Part shown: positions 8,869 to 17,040 of the stretch, piece by piece
Position numbering within the stretch: position 1 is the first letter of the stretch
Layout: every line of letters begins with the position of its first letter
Source: Planctomycetota bacterium
Lineage (GTDB): Bacteria > Planctomycetota > UBA8108 > UBA1146
DNA length: 37,847 bases
Reading direction: 5' to 3'
Assembly: GCA_012960845.1 (NCBI GenBank)
Contig: DUAN01000058.1
Location: 1 to 37,847 of the forward strand
The notes under the pieces: model-generated
Databases searched by the model: none
What the model was told of the DNA's origin: nothing
Seen by the model: the letters and a program-made list of their open reading frames with translations, nothing else
Made by a program: the position numbers and the translations under genes

Positions 8869-9283
8869 TGTCACCATCAGCGACCGTGCCCCCGAGCCGG
8901 TGGGCCCATACCCCCACGCCCGCCGGGCGGGAAATTACATCTTCCTCAGCGGAGTCGGGCCCAGATCTCGTGCTAGCAGCGAGATTCCGGGGGTTACCCT
9001 CGATTCGGCGGGAAACATCGTAGAATACTGTATCGAGACCCAGTGCAGATCGTGCTTCGAGAATGTCCGCCATGTGGTCGAGGATGCCGGAGCTCGCTGG
9101 GAGGAAGTGGTCGATGTGACCGTCTTCCTGACCGACATGAAGAAGGATTTCTGCTCCTTCAATCGGGTCTACGAGCAGTACTTCGGGGAGATACGACCGT
9201 GCCGAACCACCGTCGAGGTGGCAGCCCTACCGACTCCCATCGCAGTCGAGTTGAAGGTCACGGTATACGCCCCGCGCGATTGA
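8861..9283 (+). CDS. nbaF: RidA-family 2-aminomuconate deaminase
   Basis: Predicted to hydrolyse 2-aminomuconate (as its imine tautomer) to ammonia and 4-oxalocrotonate. The 140-residue length and motifs fit the Rid/YjgF trimer family: GPYPHA near residue 17, the substrate-carboxylate arginine Arg115 in RPCRTTVEV, and Glu130 in PIAVELKV. RidA proteins also clear reactive imines in general, so sequence alone would not prove the substrate. Its 8-base overlap with the AMSDH gene and the complete upstream pathway make the deaminase role the best reading. It is followed 11 bases later by the membrane-anchored regulatory-like protein. Confidence 0.88.
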   Translation: MNDVTISDRAPEPVGPYPHARRAGNYIFLSGVGPRSRASSEIPGVTLDSAGNIVEYCIETQCRSCFENVRHVVEDAGARWEEVVDVTVFLTDMKKDFCSFNRVYEQYFGEIRPCRTTVEVAALPTPIAVELKVTVYAPRD

Positions 9284-9294
9284 GGAGTCGGTGA

Positions 9295-11063
9295 GTGAAG
9301 ATCGTGCAAGGCAAAGTTCTACCGCTGTCACTCATCGGGGTGGGTCTCATCATCCTGGTCTTGAGTATTTTCTTTTTCCCATCTGATCCGGGTCCAGAAG
9401 TACTGAAACCAGATGGCGATGGCCACGCTGCTGTCGAGATCGATGGCGAGACCTCGACCCCACTACCTCCCATCTCCGATGTCGGCCCACCGCTGGTGAT
9501 CGACGGCCCTCGCATGCGATTCGCTGGCCAGGTCATCGATGTCTCGACCGGCCTGGCCGTGCCCGGTGCGACCGTCGCCTTCCGCGACCTGTCGGGATCG
9601 CGACCCCTGGGGCACTCCCGTACCCGTGCCGGTGGCGAGTTCGCCGTCGACATTCCAGAGTGCAACGCGGCACTGATCACCGTGCGAGGCCTGGGGTTTG
9701 CCACGGGTCGCTGGCAATGGGGTCCCGAGATGCTGCCCGATGCAGAGTCGAGTACTGACGCTCATCCCGAAGATCTGTTCCTGGTGATCTCTCCCGAGAG
9801 TGTGATCTGGGTCTCGGTGGAAGCTCCCGATCTGGAAATGCCAGATCGTCCGTTGATCGATATCCGCATGTTACAAGCTCGCACTCCACGTGAACTGGGT
9901 TCGGCGGTCAAACTGTCACCGCAACCGCTGGTCGATTCCAACCTTCGCATCGGCGGATTACTGGCGGGTCGCCACCTGATCAGCCTGCGCTCCGGCTCCA
10001 GGGTGCTGGCGCGGCGCGAGGTCGAGATCGGCGAAGGCGAGGAGCGCGAGGTGATCTTCAACCTCGGTCCGGCGATCCAGGTTTATGGCGAGGTGCTCCG
10101 CAACGGCATTCCGGTCGAAGGGGGCACCGTCCAGACCTGGTGTCGCGAGACCCAGGCGGACTCCTCGATACCGGTTGCGCACGATGGCCGCTTCGAAACG
10201 ATACTCCCCGGACCGGGGAACTGGCGCTTCATCTGGGCCTCCGGTGAAGGAAACGGCGAAGGTACCACCGTCGAGATGGAACTGGTCGAAGATAGCGAGA
10301 TCGTCATCGAGTTGAAGACCGGTTCCCTCGAAGGGTTGGTGGTCGGCCCACAGGGGAATCCCCTCTCCGAGATGCAGGGCAGTTTGTTCGGGCCAGACCC
10401 TTCTCCTTCACCACCGACCCGTCGGGGCGCTTCACCATCGATGAGATCCCCTTTGGTCGTTATCGCTGGGTATTTCTCTACCAACCGGAGGGCGTCTTCG
10501 CACCACGTGCGCAGTTTGATGTCTCGGGTGCCACCTCTGAACAGTTCCAGTTCCATGGAGCCAGCCGATTGCTGATCCAGGTCAGCAAGGCCGAAGACGA
10601 GTACGCTCGCCCGGAAGCGGCGACCGCACCGGCCTATCGCATCGACGACGATGGATCGTTGTCACCGTTGAAGAGAACCGAGAACACCGATGAGTTCTGG
10701 TGGCCTCGTCAAGGCGGACTGGGAGTCGTGTACCAGCGCGGCTGGACACCCTACTTCTTCACCACCGGACCGGTCGACCACCCGATTCCCATCGAGGCGC
10801 TGCTGCAACCGGGCGGCGAGGTGACGGTGACGCTGGTCGGGCTCGACGGCGAGGTGCTCGCCAATCACCCCTTCACCATCGAACCGCTCTCGGCTCCGGA
10901 CCTCCCGAGCGCCTGGACCCATCGAGCGACCGGACCGCGCGGTTCCTGCCGTGTGACCCTGGCGCCAGGTGAATACGAGATCAGCACCCACCTCGACAGC
11001 GGCCCGGCGACCGCCACCATCTTCATCCAGCCGCAACAGTCGACCCGACTACGCCTGCCGTAG
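9295..11063 (+). pseudogene. Membrane-anchored carboxypeptidase-regulatory-like protein with a frameshift
   Basis: A GTG start (GAGGAG 7 bases upstream) opens a protein with an N-terminal membrane helix (PLSLIGVGLIILVLSIFFF). Next comes a carboxypeptidase-regulatory-like beta domain (RFAGQVIDVSTGLAVPGATVAF) and further Ig-like segments. In the first frame sense is lost after GNPLSEMQGSLFG and the sequence becomes Ser/Pro/Arg-rich until a stop at 10575. The sensible continuation is in another frame from about 10386: FSFTTDPSGRFTIDEIPFGRYRW, another regulatory-like repeat, through to TRLRLP at 11063. One missing base (or two extra) between 10384 and 10400 explains this. The repaired product would be about 590 residues. 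Function unknown; it is the last gene of the plus operon. Real decay and sequencing error cannot be told apart here. Confidence 0.75.
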
Positions 11064-11086
11064 TTTCGCCTGCGGTGGTGGGCCCA

Positions 11087-11389
11087 TCAGCGTAAAAGAC
11101 GATCAAAGAACCCGATGGTGCCAAGCAGCGTGACGAGGGCCACCAGGGCGAGTAGCGCCAGCAGCTTCGTCGGCGTCGAGCGATGCTCGGAACCGAGGAT
11201 CTGCCAGCCGCTGAAGAGCATCGCCAGTAACCCACAGCTGATCATCGCAGGCCACGCCCACGGCTTTGCCGGAAGTTCATTGGTATTGAGCGACAGAAGT
11301 GCCAGCAGCACCATCTCCAGCATCAGGATCAGCGGGATCGAGGCACACAGCAGCGTGTCGGTGACACGGATCGCCGTCACCCTCATCAT
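11087..11389 (-). CDS. Small three-helix membrane protein, unknown function
   Basis: A 100-residue protein with three likely membrane helices: LLCASIPLILMLEMVLLALL, AMISCGLLAMLFSGW and LLALLALVALVTLLGTIGFF. Its ATG overlaps the kynB stop (ATGATG, 11386-11389), so it is translationally coupled to the tryptophan-breakdown operon. No family is recognised. Three helices are too few for a normal tryptophan transporter, so an accessory or scaffold role is possible, but this is guesswork. It ends 23 bases from the convergent end of the plus operon. Confidence 0.7.
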   Translation of the reverse strand: MMRVTAIRVTDTLLCASIPLILMLEMVLLALLSLNTNELPAKPWAWPAMISCGLLAMLFSGWQILGSEHRSTPTKLLALLALVALVTLLGTIGFFDRLLR

Positions 11390-12003
11390 TCCAGTTCCCG
11401 TAATACCGCTCGCACAGGAGAAGCGTCGAAGCCGGTCAGTTTGAGCGGCAAGGCGATCAACTCGTAGATGCCATCTGCGACGCCATCGAGAACCAGTCCT
11501 TCGAGAATCAAGATGCCGGTACGACGACAGGCATCGTGTGCGGGAAGATCCTTCGAGCTGGCCACATCAACGCTCGGAGTATCGACTCCGAGCAAACGGA
11601 CTCCGGCGGCCGACAGCTTCTCGATTATACCTGGATCGATACCGGCAAAGTCTCCGCCCCAGTGTTGGGGATCCGGGTGAGTTCCGGTGGCAAGAATTAA
11701 TCGTTCCTCGCGAGGATCTCGCGGCAATTCCTCGATCACCGATCCTCGCTCGACATCGATACGCATCACGTCGCAGGGGCCGATGCAGCGCTGCAAGTCG
11801 ATCGCATCGATGGTGTCTCCTTCGGCATCGTAATGACTGGGAGCATCGAGATGGCTGCCGATGTGAACCGTCGAACGAAGCGTCGAAAGGGTCAGATTGT
11901 CATCGTTTCTGAGATCGAGCAGCACCTCGCGAGTCAGCGGAGAATCGCCCGGGAATACCGCGATCGAAGGCGAGAGTGCAGGAGAGATGTCGATCAGGGT
12001 CAC
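11386..12003 (-). CDS. kynB: Kynurenine formamidase (cyclase family)
   Basis: Hydrolyses N-formylkynurenine to kynurenine and formate. The 205-residue protein carries the bacterial metal-dependent cyclase signature HxGxHxDxPxH, seen as HIGSHLDAPSHYD, preceded by MTLIDISPALSPSIAVFPGD, a typical KynB N-terminus. LLGVDTPSVDV and the C-terminal PLKLTGFDASPVRAVL also match the family. The start is GTG at 12003, 6 bases after the tryptophan dioxygenase stop, with GAGG 5 bases upstream. It is the second enzymatic step of the pathway and sits next to the first-step gene, as in many kyn operons. Confidence 0.92.
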   Translation of the reverse strand: MTLIDISPALSPSIAVFPGDSPLTREVLLDLRNDDNLTLSTLRSTVHIGSHLDAPSHYDAEGDTIDAIDLQRCIGPCDVMRIDVERGSVIEELPRDPREERLILATGTHPDPQHWGGDFAGIDPGIIEKLSAAGVRLLGVDTPSVDVASSKDLPAHDACRRTGILILEGLVLDGVADGIYELIALPLKLTGFDASPVRAVLRELE

Positions 12004-12009
12004 GGCGCC

Positions 12010-12792
12010 TCACATCCTCGCGCGAATCGCCCACAGGTCAGGGAACATCGGACGAAAGAGAGATTTTTTGAGGAACTCGACACCGTCGCTACCACCGGTG
12101 CCGATCTTGGTTCCGATGGTTCGTTCTGCCAGCTTCACGTGGCGGTATCGCCACTCCTGTAGCCCTTCATCGATATCGGTGAGCATTTCGAGCATGACCG
12201 TCACATCCGGTCGCTCGCGGTACACTCGCAGCAACTCATCTTGCACCAATTCGTTGGGCCCGATCGGTTCCGTCACATCTCGGTCGAGGACTTCCTGCGG
12301 GATGTTGCAGCCGATTCCCACCAGGAACTGATGGAAACGATCCTGCAGCGTCGGAGCGGCGAAAGCCGCTTCCACTACTGCTCTCAACGGTACATCTTCC
12401 GCGATGGCATCGAGCATCCGGGCTCGTTTGTGACCCAGCCTGAATTCGAGGATCCTGAACTGCACCGACTGAAATCCACTGGCTGTATCGAGACGATCCC
12501 TGAAGGAGACAAAAGAGAGTGGTGTCATCGTCTCCAGGATGTCGACCTGTTGCACCAGCGTCTTCATCACCATTCTCATTCTCTTGAGAGTGGCCACGCA
12601 AACCCACAGATCTCCATCGATCATGCACTGTTCTGCTCGATCCATCTCGTGGAGGAACTGCTTGAACCACAGTTCGTAAGTCTGGTGAATGATGATGAAA
12701 AGTGTTTCATCATGTTCCGGCGGGTCGCTCCTGGGCACCTGGATGTCGAGCAGGCTGCCGATCTGGAGATAGTCGTGGTAGGTGAGAGTCAT
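12010..12792 (-). CDS. kynA: Tryptophan 2,3-dioxygenase
   Basis: Heme enzyme that opens the indole ring of L-tryptophan with O2, the first committed step. The 260-residue protein has the diagnostic segments: TLTYHDYL, IIIHQTYELWFKQ with the distal His36, SGFQSVQFRILEF with the substrate-carboxylate Arg103, WRYRHVKLAERTIG with the heme ligand His218, and GTGGSDGVEFLK. Length and motifs match bacterial TDO. I place the start at the ATG at 12792, which overlaps the kmo stop in an ATGA; a longer frame runs back into kmo but lacks homology. It lies in the minus operon between kmo and kynB. Confidence 0.95.
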   Translation of the reverse strand: MTLTYHDYLQIGSLLDIQVPRSDPPEHDETLFIIIHQTYELWFKQFLHEMDRAEQCMIDGDLWVCVATLKRMRMVMKTLVQQVDILETMTPLSFVSFRDRLDTASGFQSVQFRILEFRLGHKRARMLDAIAEDVPLRAVVEAAFAAPTLQDRFHQFLVGIGCNIPQEVLDRDVTEPIGPNELVQDELLRVYRERPDVTVMLEMLTDIDEGLQEWRYRHVKLAERTIGTKIGTGGSDGVEFLKKSLFRPMFPDLWAIRARM

Positions 12793-14117
12793 CTGTTCCT
12801 CACGATCCAGAACACCGCCCCAATCAGGGCGGCGAGAATGATGATCAACGAGTATTTGAGCACTCGTTGCTGCTTCCGATGAATCTCGATGGCCTCGGTA
12901 TAGGGCGTGTTGGAAAAGGACACCATCGAGTAGAGAGGACGGTACCAGCCTGGCAGGATCTTCTGCAGCAGATTCGAGAATTTCTTGGTCCACAAGAACC
13001 AGCGACTGGCGACGTGATCCTGCATCTCGTGAAAATTGTCCAGCGCAAGGCCAGCAATCGCATGGCCATTGTCGATTCTCAACTCCTCGTAAGATACCAG
13101 GGCGGCCTTTTGATTGCCGGGGTGGGCTTCAAGGCACTCGCAGAGGATTCTCACGTCCTCGAAACCAGCATTCATCCCCTGTCCATAGAAGGGCACCACG
13201 GCATGGGCTGCATCTCCGATCAACACCGTGTTGCCCACCACCCACGGCCGACAACGAACCGTCACCAGGGACGACGGTTGGGCAGCCAGGAACTGCTCCC
13301 CCAGATCGGGCACCAGATCGGGCACATCGGGAAACCACTTTTGAAAGAATCGCCGTACCTGATCCGGGTCTTTCAGTTGATCAAAGGAATACTGCCCATC
13401 CAGCGGCCAGAAACAGGTTCCAGTGAAGGAGCCATCATCGTTGGGTAGAGCGATCATCATGAAGGTATTTCTCGGCCAGATGTGAAGTGCATTCTTCTCG
13501 ATCCGAAATGCACCTTCCGGACCGGGCGGAATGTACAGCTCGAGGTAACCATGACTCAAGTAGTCCTGCTGGTAGTCGAAACGATCTCCGATCATCAATG
13601 AACTGCGTACGGCAGAGAATGCCCCGTCAGCCCCGATGATCAGGTCTCCACTGGCGACGATCTGATCCCCGGAACGATCGTCGATGAAGGTGACGCTACT
13701 CTGATCCGAGTCGGTCTCGATGCAGCGGTGGTGAAAGTGCAACGTGACCAGATCGGAGCGATCCGCTTCAGCGAGCAGAATCCGATTCAACTCTCCGCGA
13801 GAAATGCTGTAGATCTTGTCATCTTCATTCCCGGAATAACGCTGGAAGGAGAGCCGGCTCGACGGGTCGTGCATCTGTCTGCCACGCATCGGAACCGAGA
13901 TCTCGAGTGCTGTTTCTTTGAGGCCGACTCTCTCCAGGGCTGTCAAACCGCGTGTGGAAATCGCAAGATTGATGCTTCGTCCTCGCACCACCTCCGCTTC
14001 CCGGATATCCCCCCTGCGTTCGTAGAGTTGCACCCGATGCCCATCACGGGCCAGAGAGAGCGCGGCCAGCGCTCCAGTCAGTCCTCCACCAACGATCACG
14101 ACGGATCGGGCAGACAT
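12789..14117 (-). CDS. kmo: Kynurenine 3-monooxygenase with C-terminal membrane anchor
   Basis: FAD- and NADPH-dependent hydroxylase that converts kynurenine to 3-hydroxykynurenine. The 442-residue protein shows the FAD-binding VVIVGGGLTGALAAL at the N-terminus, RGRSINLAISTRGL, the second FAD motif IGDAAHAVVPFYGQGMNAG, and the family segment HMWPR-like HIWPRNTFMM. The last ~20 residues (SLIIILAALIGAVFWIV followed by RNR) form a clear membrane helix, comparable in placement to the anchor of the mitochondrial enzyme. This suggests an inner-membrane location. The start is ATG 14117, one base after the kynU stop, with the ribosome binding site inside the G8 tract at 14122-14129. Confidence 0.93.
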   Translation of the reverse strand: MSARSVVIVGGGLTGALAALSLARDGHRVQLYERRGDIREAEVVRGRSINLAISTRGLTALERVGLKETALEISVPMRGRQMHDPSSRLSFQRYSGNEDDKIYSISRGELNRILLAEADRSDLVTLHFHHRCIETDSDQSSVTFIDDRSGDQIVASGDLIIGADGAFSAVRSSLMIGDRFDYQQDYLSHGYLELYIPPGPEGAFRIEKNALHIWPRNTFMMIALPNDDGSFTGTCFWPLDGQYSFDQLKDPDQVRRFFQKWFPDVPDLVPDLGEQFLAAQPSSLVTVRCRPWVVGNTVLIGDAAHAVVPFYGQGMNAGFEDVRILCECLEAHPGNQKAALVSYEELRIDNGHAIAGLALDNFHEMQDHVASRWFLWTKKFSNLLQKILPGWYRPLYSMVSFSNTPYTEAIEIHRKQQRVLKYSLIIILAALIGAVFWIVRNR

Positions 14118-14118
14118 C

Positions 14119-15420
14119 TCACCCCCCCCTGGGAGGGGTCGACGAGCTGGCTACTTGCTCCAGCACCGCGGCGAAGCGATGGATCTCCTCGAAACTGTTG
14201 TAAAGAGGAGCGGGCGCCACTCGGACCACATCGGGAGGTCTGAAATCTGTGATGATGCCCGCCGACTGCAGAGCTTCCTGCAGGGCGTTGGCATCTCCGA
14301 CCACTCGGATCGAGATCTGCGCTCCCCTTCGATGCTCTTGTCGCGGGGTGACGATCTGGTAGTGATCGGAGCCGATGGCGTCGATACAACTCTCCAGATA
14401 ACCGGTGAGTTTCTTCGACCGCTCTCGAAGAGCCCCGATCCCCGCCTCGGCAAAAATCGACAGGGATGAGTGGAGCGGCGCCATCGAGAAGATGGGAGGA
14501 TTCGAGACCTGCCATCCTTCCGCTCCAGGTTGTGCGATGAACTGCGGGTTTTCATCCATCCTGAACCGAGTGGCCGGATCATTGCCCCACCATCCGGCGA
14601 GTCGTACCCGTTCCTGATCATCGGCATGGCGCTGATGAACGAACGCTCCCGCAACCGAACCTGGGCCGCAATTGATGTACTTGTAGGTGCACCACGCTGC
14701 AAAATCGACCCCATGATCGTGCAACTGAAGATCGATATTGCCGGCGGCATGAGCCAGGTCGAGCCCGAAGGTGATCCCATGTTTCTGACAACGCTCCCCG
14801 ATGTTTTTGATGTCATGAGCCTGACCGGTGAAGTAGTTCACTCCCGAGAACATCACCATCGCCAGTTCATCACGATGCTGATCGATCGCCTCCAGAACAT
14901 CTTCATCTCGCAGACAGTTCTCGCCATCTCGCGGCTTCAGCACCACCATTCCCTCTTCGGGATCATGGCCATGCCAGCGAATTTGCGACTGGAGAGCGTA
15001 GGTATCGGAAGGAAATCCGGGCCCATCGGAAAGGATCTTGAAACGAGTAGAATCGGGTCTGTAGAAGGACGCCATCAGCAGGTGAAGATTGGTGGTCAGG
15101 GTGTTCATGAAGACCACCTCGACCGGCAGGGCTCCGACCAGGTCGGCTCCCTGTTGCCGGAAGGACTCGTGATAGGGCAGCCATGGACGGCGCCCGTTCA
15201 GATGCCCTTCCACCGCAAGATCGCGCCAGTCTTCCAGTTCTGCGGTCACATCATCGAAGGCGCTTCTGGGCATCAATCCGAGCGAGTTACCACAGAAATA
15301 GGTCAACGGTTTTCCAGCTTCATCGGTAGGAATGTGAAACCGATCGCGAAAGCGGCTCAGGGGATCATCCCGATCGCACTGGATGGCATCCGGCAGATTC
15401 ATCGGCGTGTCGGTGCCCAT
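14119..15420 (-). CDS. kynU: Kynureninase
   Basis: PLP enzyme that cleaves 3-hydroxykynurenine to 3-hydroxyanthranilate and alanine. Recognisable segments of the 433-residue protein are YFCGNSLGLMPRSA near the N-terminus, GLDLAHAAGN with the pyridine-contacting Asp221, AAWCTYKYINCGPG with the PLP lysine Lys247, and LAGWWGNDP. Start: ATG 15420, sharing one base with the ACMSD stop (TGATG) and preceded by GGGAGGAAG. The C-terminus ends in a run of G (coding PPRGG) directly before the stop, discussed separately. Order in the operon is not pathway order, but all intermediates are covered by neighbours. Confidence 0.95.
   Translation of the reverse strand: MGTDTPMNLPDAIQCDRDDPLSRFRDRFHIPTDEAGKPLTYFCGNSLGLMPRSAFDDVTAELEDWRDLAVEGHLNGRRPWLPYHESFRQQGADLVGALPVEVVFMNTLTTNLHLLMASFYRPDSTRFKILSDGPGFPSDTYALQSQIRWHGHDPEEGMVVLKPRDGENCLRDEDVLEAIDQHRDELAMVMFSGVNYFTGQAHDIKNIGERCQKHGITFGLDLAHAAGNIDLQLHDHGVDFAAWCTYKYINCGPGSVAGAFVHQRHADDQERVRLAGWWGNDPATRFRMDENPQFIAQPGAEGWQVSNPPIFSMAPLHSSLSIFAEAGIGALRERSKKLTGYLESCIDAIGSDHYQIVTPRQEHRRGAQISIRVVGDANALQEALQSAGIITDFRPPDVVRVAPAPLYNSFEEIHRFAAVLEQVASSSTPPRGG
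14122..14129 (-). other. G8 homopolymer at the kynU/kmo junction
   Basis: On the coding (minus) strand the end of kynU is AGG GGG GGG TGA, followed by G and the kmo ATG. The eight G residues serve as the last kynU codons and as the kmo ribosome binding site. With seven G, the kynU frame would skip the TGA and run in frame into the kmo ATG (…GGT GAG ATG), giving a KynU-KMO fusion. Confidence 0.8.
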
Positions 15421-16457
15421 CAACTTCCTCCCGGTGATCGGCGACTGAAACCAGATTCGGACAGACCCAGAAACTCGAGTGCGGTCCCGCCGACCAGGCG
15501 ATTCTTCTGATCGACGGTCAGTGAGTTCATCTGCTCGATCATCAGGCCCGGGTGATCCTCTCCCAGTGGAAATGGATAATCGGTGCCGAGAGCGAGGTGA
15601 TCGGTTCCAAAGAGGTCGATAACAAACTCCAGCGCTTGTGGGTCGTGAACCAGGGTGTCGAGATAGAAGCGATCGATGTATTCACGGGGCGCACCACAAC
15701 CATGAACGCCGCAAAGATCCGGTCGAGCGTGGTATCCCTTTTCGATCCGGGCCAAGGTGCCGGGAAAAGAGCCTCCACCATGGGCGAAGCAAATTTTCAA
15801 CTCGGGAAGGCGATCGAACACTCCGCCGAAGATCATCGAACAGATGGCGAGACTGGTTTCCGCCGGCATTCCGACCAACCAGGGTAAGAAGTAACTGCCG
15901 AGACGATCCGCTCCAAGCATGTCCCACGGATGTACAAAGATCGAGGCTCCCAGTTGCTGCGCTCGCTCGAACAAGGGAAACAACTCCGGAGCATCCAGGT
16001 TCCACTCACCGCAATGAGTGCCGATTTGCACTCCTGGGAAACCGAGATCCTCAACACAGCGCTCCAGCTCCTGGATGGCCAGCTCTGGATCCTGAAGCGG
16101 CACCGTTCCCAGCCCGATGAAGCGGTCGGGGCGATCCTTCACCACCTGTGCGATCTGATCATTGAGGAAACGGGAGAGATCGAGGGCATCTTGAGATTTT
16201 GCCCAGTAGCTGAACATGATGGGCACGGTGGAGAGCACCTGCACATCGACACCGTGACGATCGCAATCCTCGATCCGGCGGACCGGATCCCAGCAGCGGT
16301 CATCGACTTCTCGGAAGAACTTTCCATCCTTCCACAACTTGGCACAACAAGGAGCATGGTGCTCGATGGTGACGAAGCCGTCGTAGCCATACTTCTCGAC
16401 AAGATCTGGCCACTGTTTCGGCAGGATGTGAGTGTGCAGATCGATCTTCAGCGCCAA
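15420..16457 (-). CDS. nbaD: 2-amino-3-carboxymuconate 6-semialdehyde decarboxylase
   Basis: Metal-dependent amidohydrolase-superfamily decarboxylase that converts ACMS to 2-aminomuconate 6-semialdehyde, steering carbon to degradation and away from quinolinate/NAD. Metal and catalytic residues are visible in the 345-residue protein: His8 and His10 (IDLHTH), His176 (FVHPWDM), His226 (CFAHGGGSFP) and Asp293 (GTDYPFPLGED). FFREVDDRCWDP supplies the conserved substrate arginine. The start is TTG 16457 with GGGAGG 5-6 bases upstream, since the protein then begins MALKIDLHTH as in the family. It is 58 bases downstream of the dioxygenase gene and overlaps kynU by one base. Confidence 0.95.
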   Translation of the reverse strand: MALKIDLHTHILPKQWPDLVEKYGYDGFVTIEHHAPCCAKLWKDGKFFREVDDRCWDPVRRIEDCDRHGVDVQVLSTVPIMFSYWAKSQDALDLSRFLNDQIAQVVKDRPDRFIGLGTVPLQDPELAIQELERCVEDLGFPGVQIGTHCGEWNLDAPELFPLFERAQQLGASIFVHPWDMLGADRLGSYFLPWLVGMPAETSLAICSMIFGGVFDRLPELKICFAHGGGSFPGTLARIEKGYHARPDLCGVHGCGAPREYIDRFYLDTLVHDPQALEFVIDLFGTDHLALGTDYPFPLGEDHPGLMIEQMNSLTVDQKNRLVGGTALEFLGLSESGFSRRSPGGS

Positions 16458-16515
16458 GCAAACCTCCCAGAAACCCTCCCCGTAGACATCAGAGAAGTCC
16501 TCACCGAGGAACCGA

Positions 16516-17040
16516 TTACTCGCTCATCGCAGCATGCTGAACCACTGCCCCACAACTGGAACAGGTTCGATGCTTCTCGCTGGACCAGAAATTCTCCATC
16601 AACGGCTTCAGTTGGCGAACGATGTCGTTCAGATGAAACTGGGAGTGGAATACCTGCTCATCGCATTCATCACAGAAAACGACAAACTGATCCTCCATCT
16701 CTGGAGAACGCTTTCTCTCGACGACCATTCCCACGGTGTTCTCACCTCTCTGAGGAGAGTGCGGGATTCCGGGCGGCAGCAACATCACATCCCCCTCGCG
16801 GATCTCGATGTCCCGGTACTCGCCATTTTCCTTGACCCGCAGAACCATGTCGCCCTCCAGCTGATGGAAGAACTCCTCGGTCTGATTGATGTGGAAGTCT
16901 TTTCGCTTGTTCGGTCCTCCGACGATCATCACGATCGTATCGGTATTTTCCCAGACCACCTGATTTCCCACGGGTGGTTTGAGAAGATGCCGATGCTCTT
17001 CGATCCAATCCTTGAGGGAGAACGCTAGGGGACCAGCCAT
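16516..17040 (-). CDS. nbaC: 3-hydroxyanthranilate 3,4-dioxygenase
   Basis: Non-heme iron cupin dioxygenase that opens 3-hydroxyanthranilate to ACMS. In the 174-residue protein the catalytic iron ligands are His50 (KDFHINQTEEFFHQLEGD), Glu56 and His94 (GIPHSPQR), with Arg46 and Arg98 matching the substrate-binding arginines. The C-terminal rubredoxin-like iron site of bacterial enzymes is intact: CDEC (123-126) and CSSC (160-163). Start: ATG 17040 with GGAAGGA upstream; a longer frame reaches 17166 but the extra residues match nothing. It is the first gene of the minus operon, so its upstream region should hold the operon promoter. Confidence 0.95.
   Translation of the reverse strand: MAGPLAFSLKDWIEEHRHLLKPPVGNQVVWENTDTIVMIVGGPNKRKDFHINQTEEFFHQLEGDMVLRVKENGEYRDIEIREGDVMLLPPGIPHSPQRGENTVGMVVERKRSPEMEDQFVVFCDECDEQVFHSQFHLNDIVRQLKPLMENFWSSEKHRTCSSCGAVVQHAAMSE

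Noticed and set aside
12793-12993. N-terminal extension of tryptophan dioxygenase upstream of 12792
   Set aside because: The extra residues overlap kmo and do not look like TDO; the ATG in an ATGA overlap fits the operon style.
14470-15510. Long open frame (346 codons) on the plus strand inside kynU and the ACMSD end
   Set aside because: Antisense shadow of kynU, which has all its catalytic motifs on the minus strand; the plus-strand protein shows no domain.
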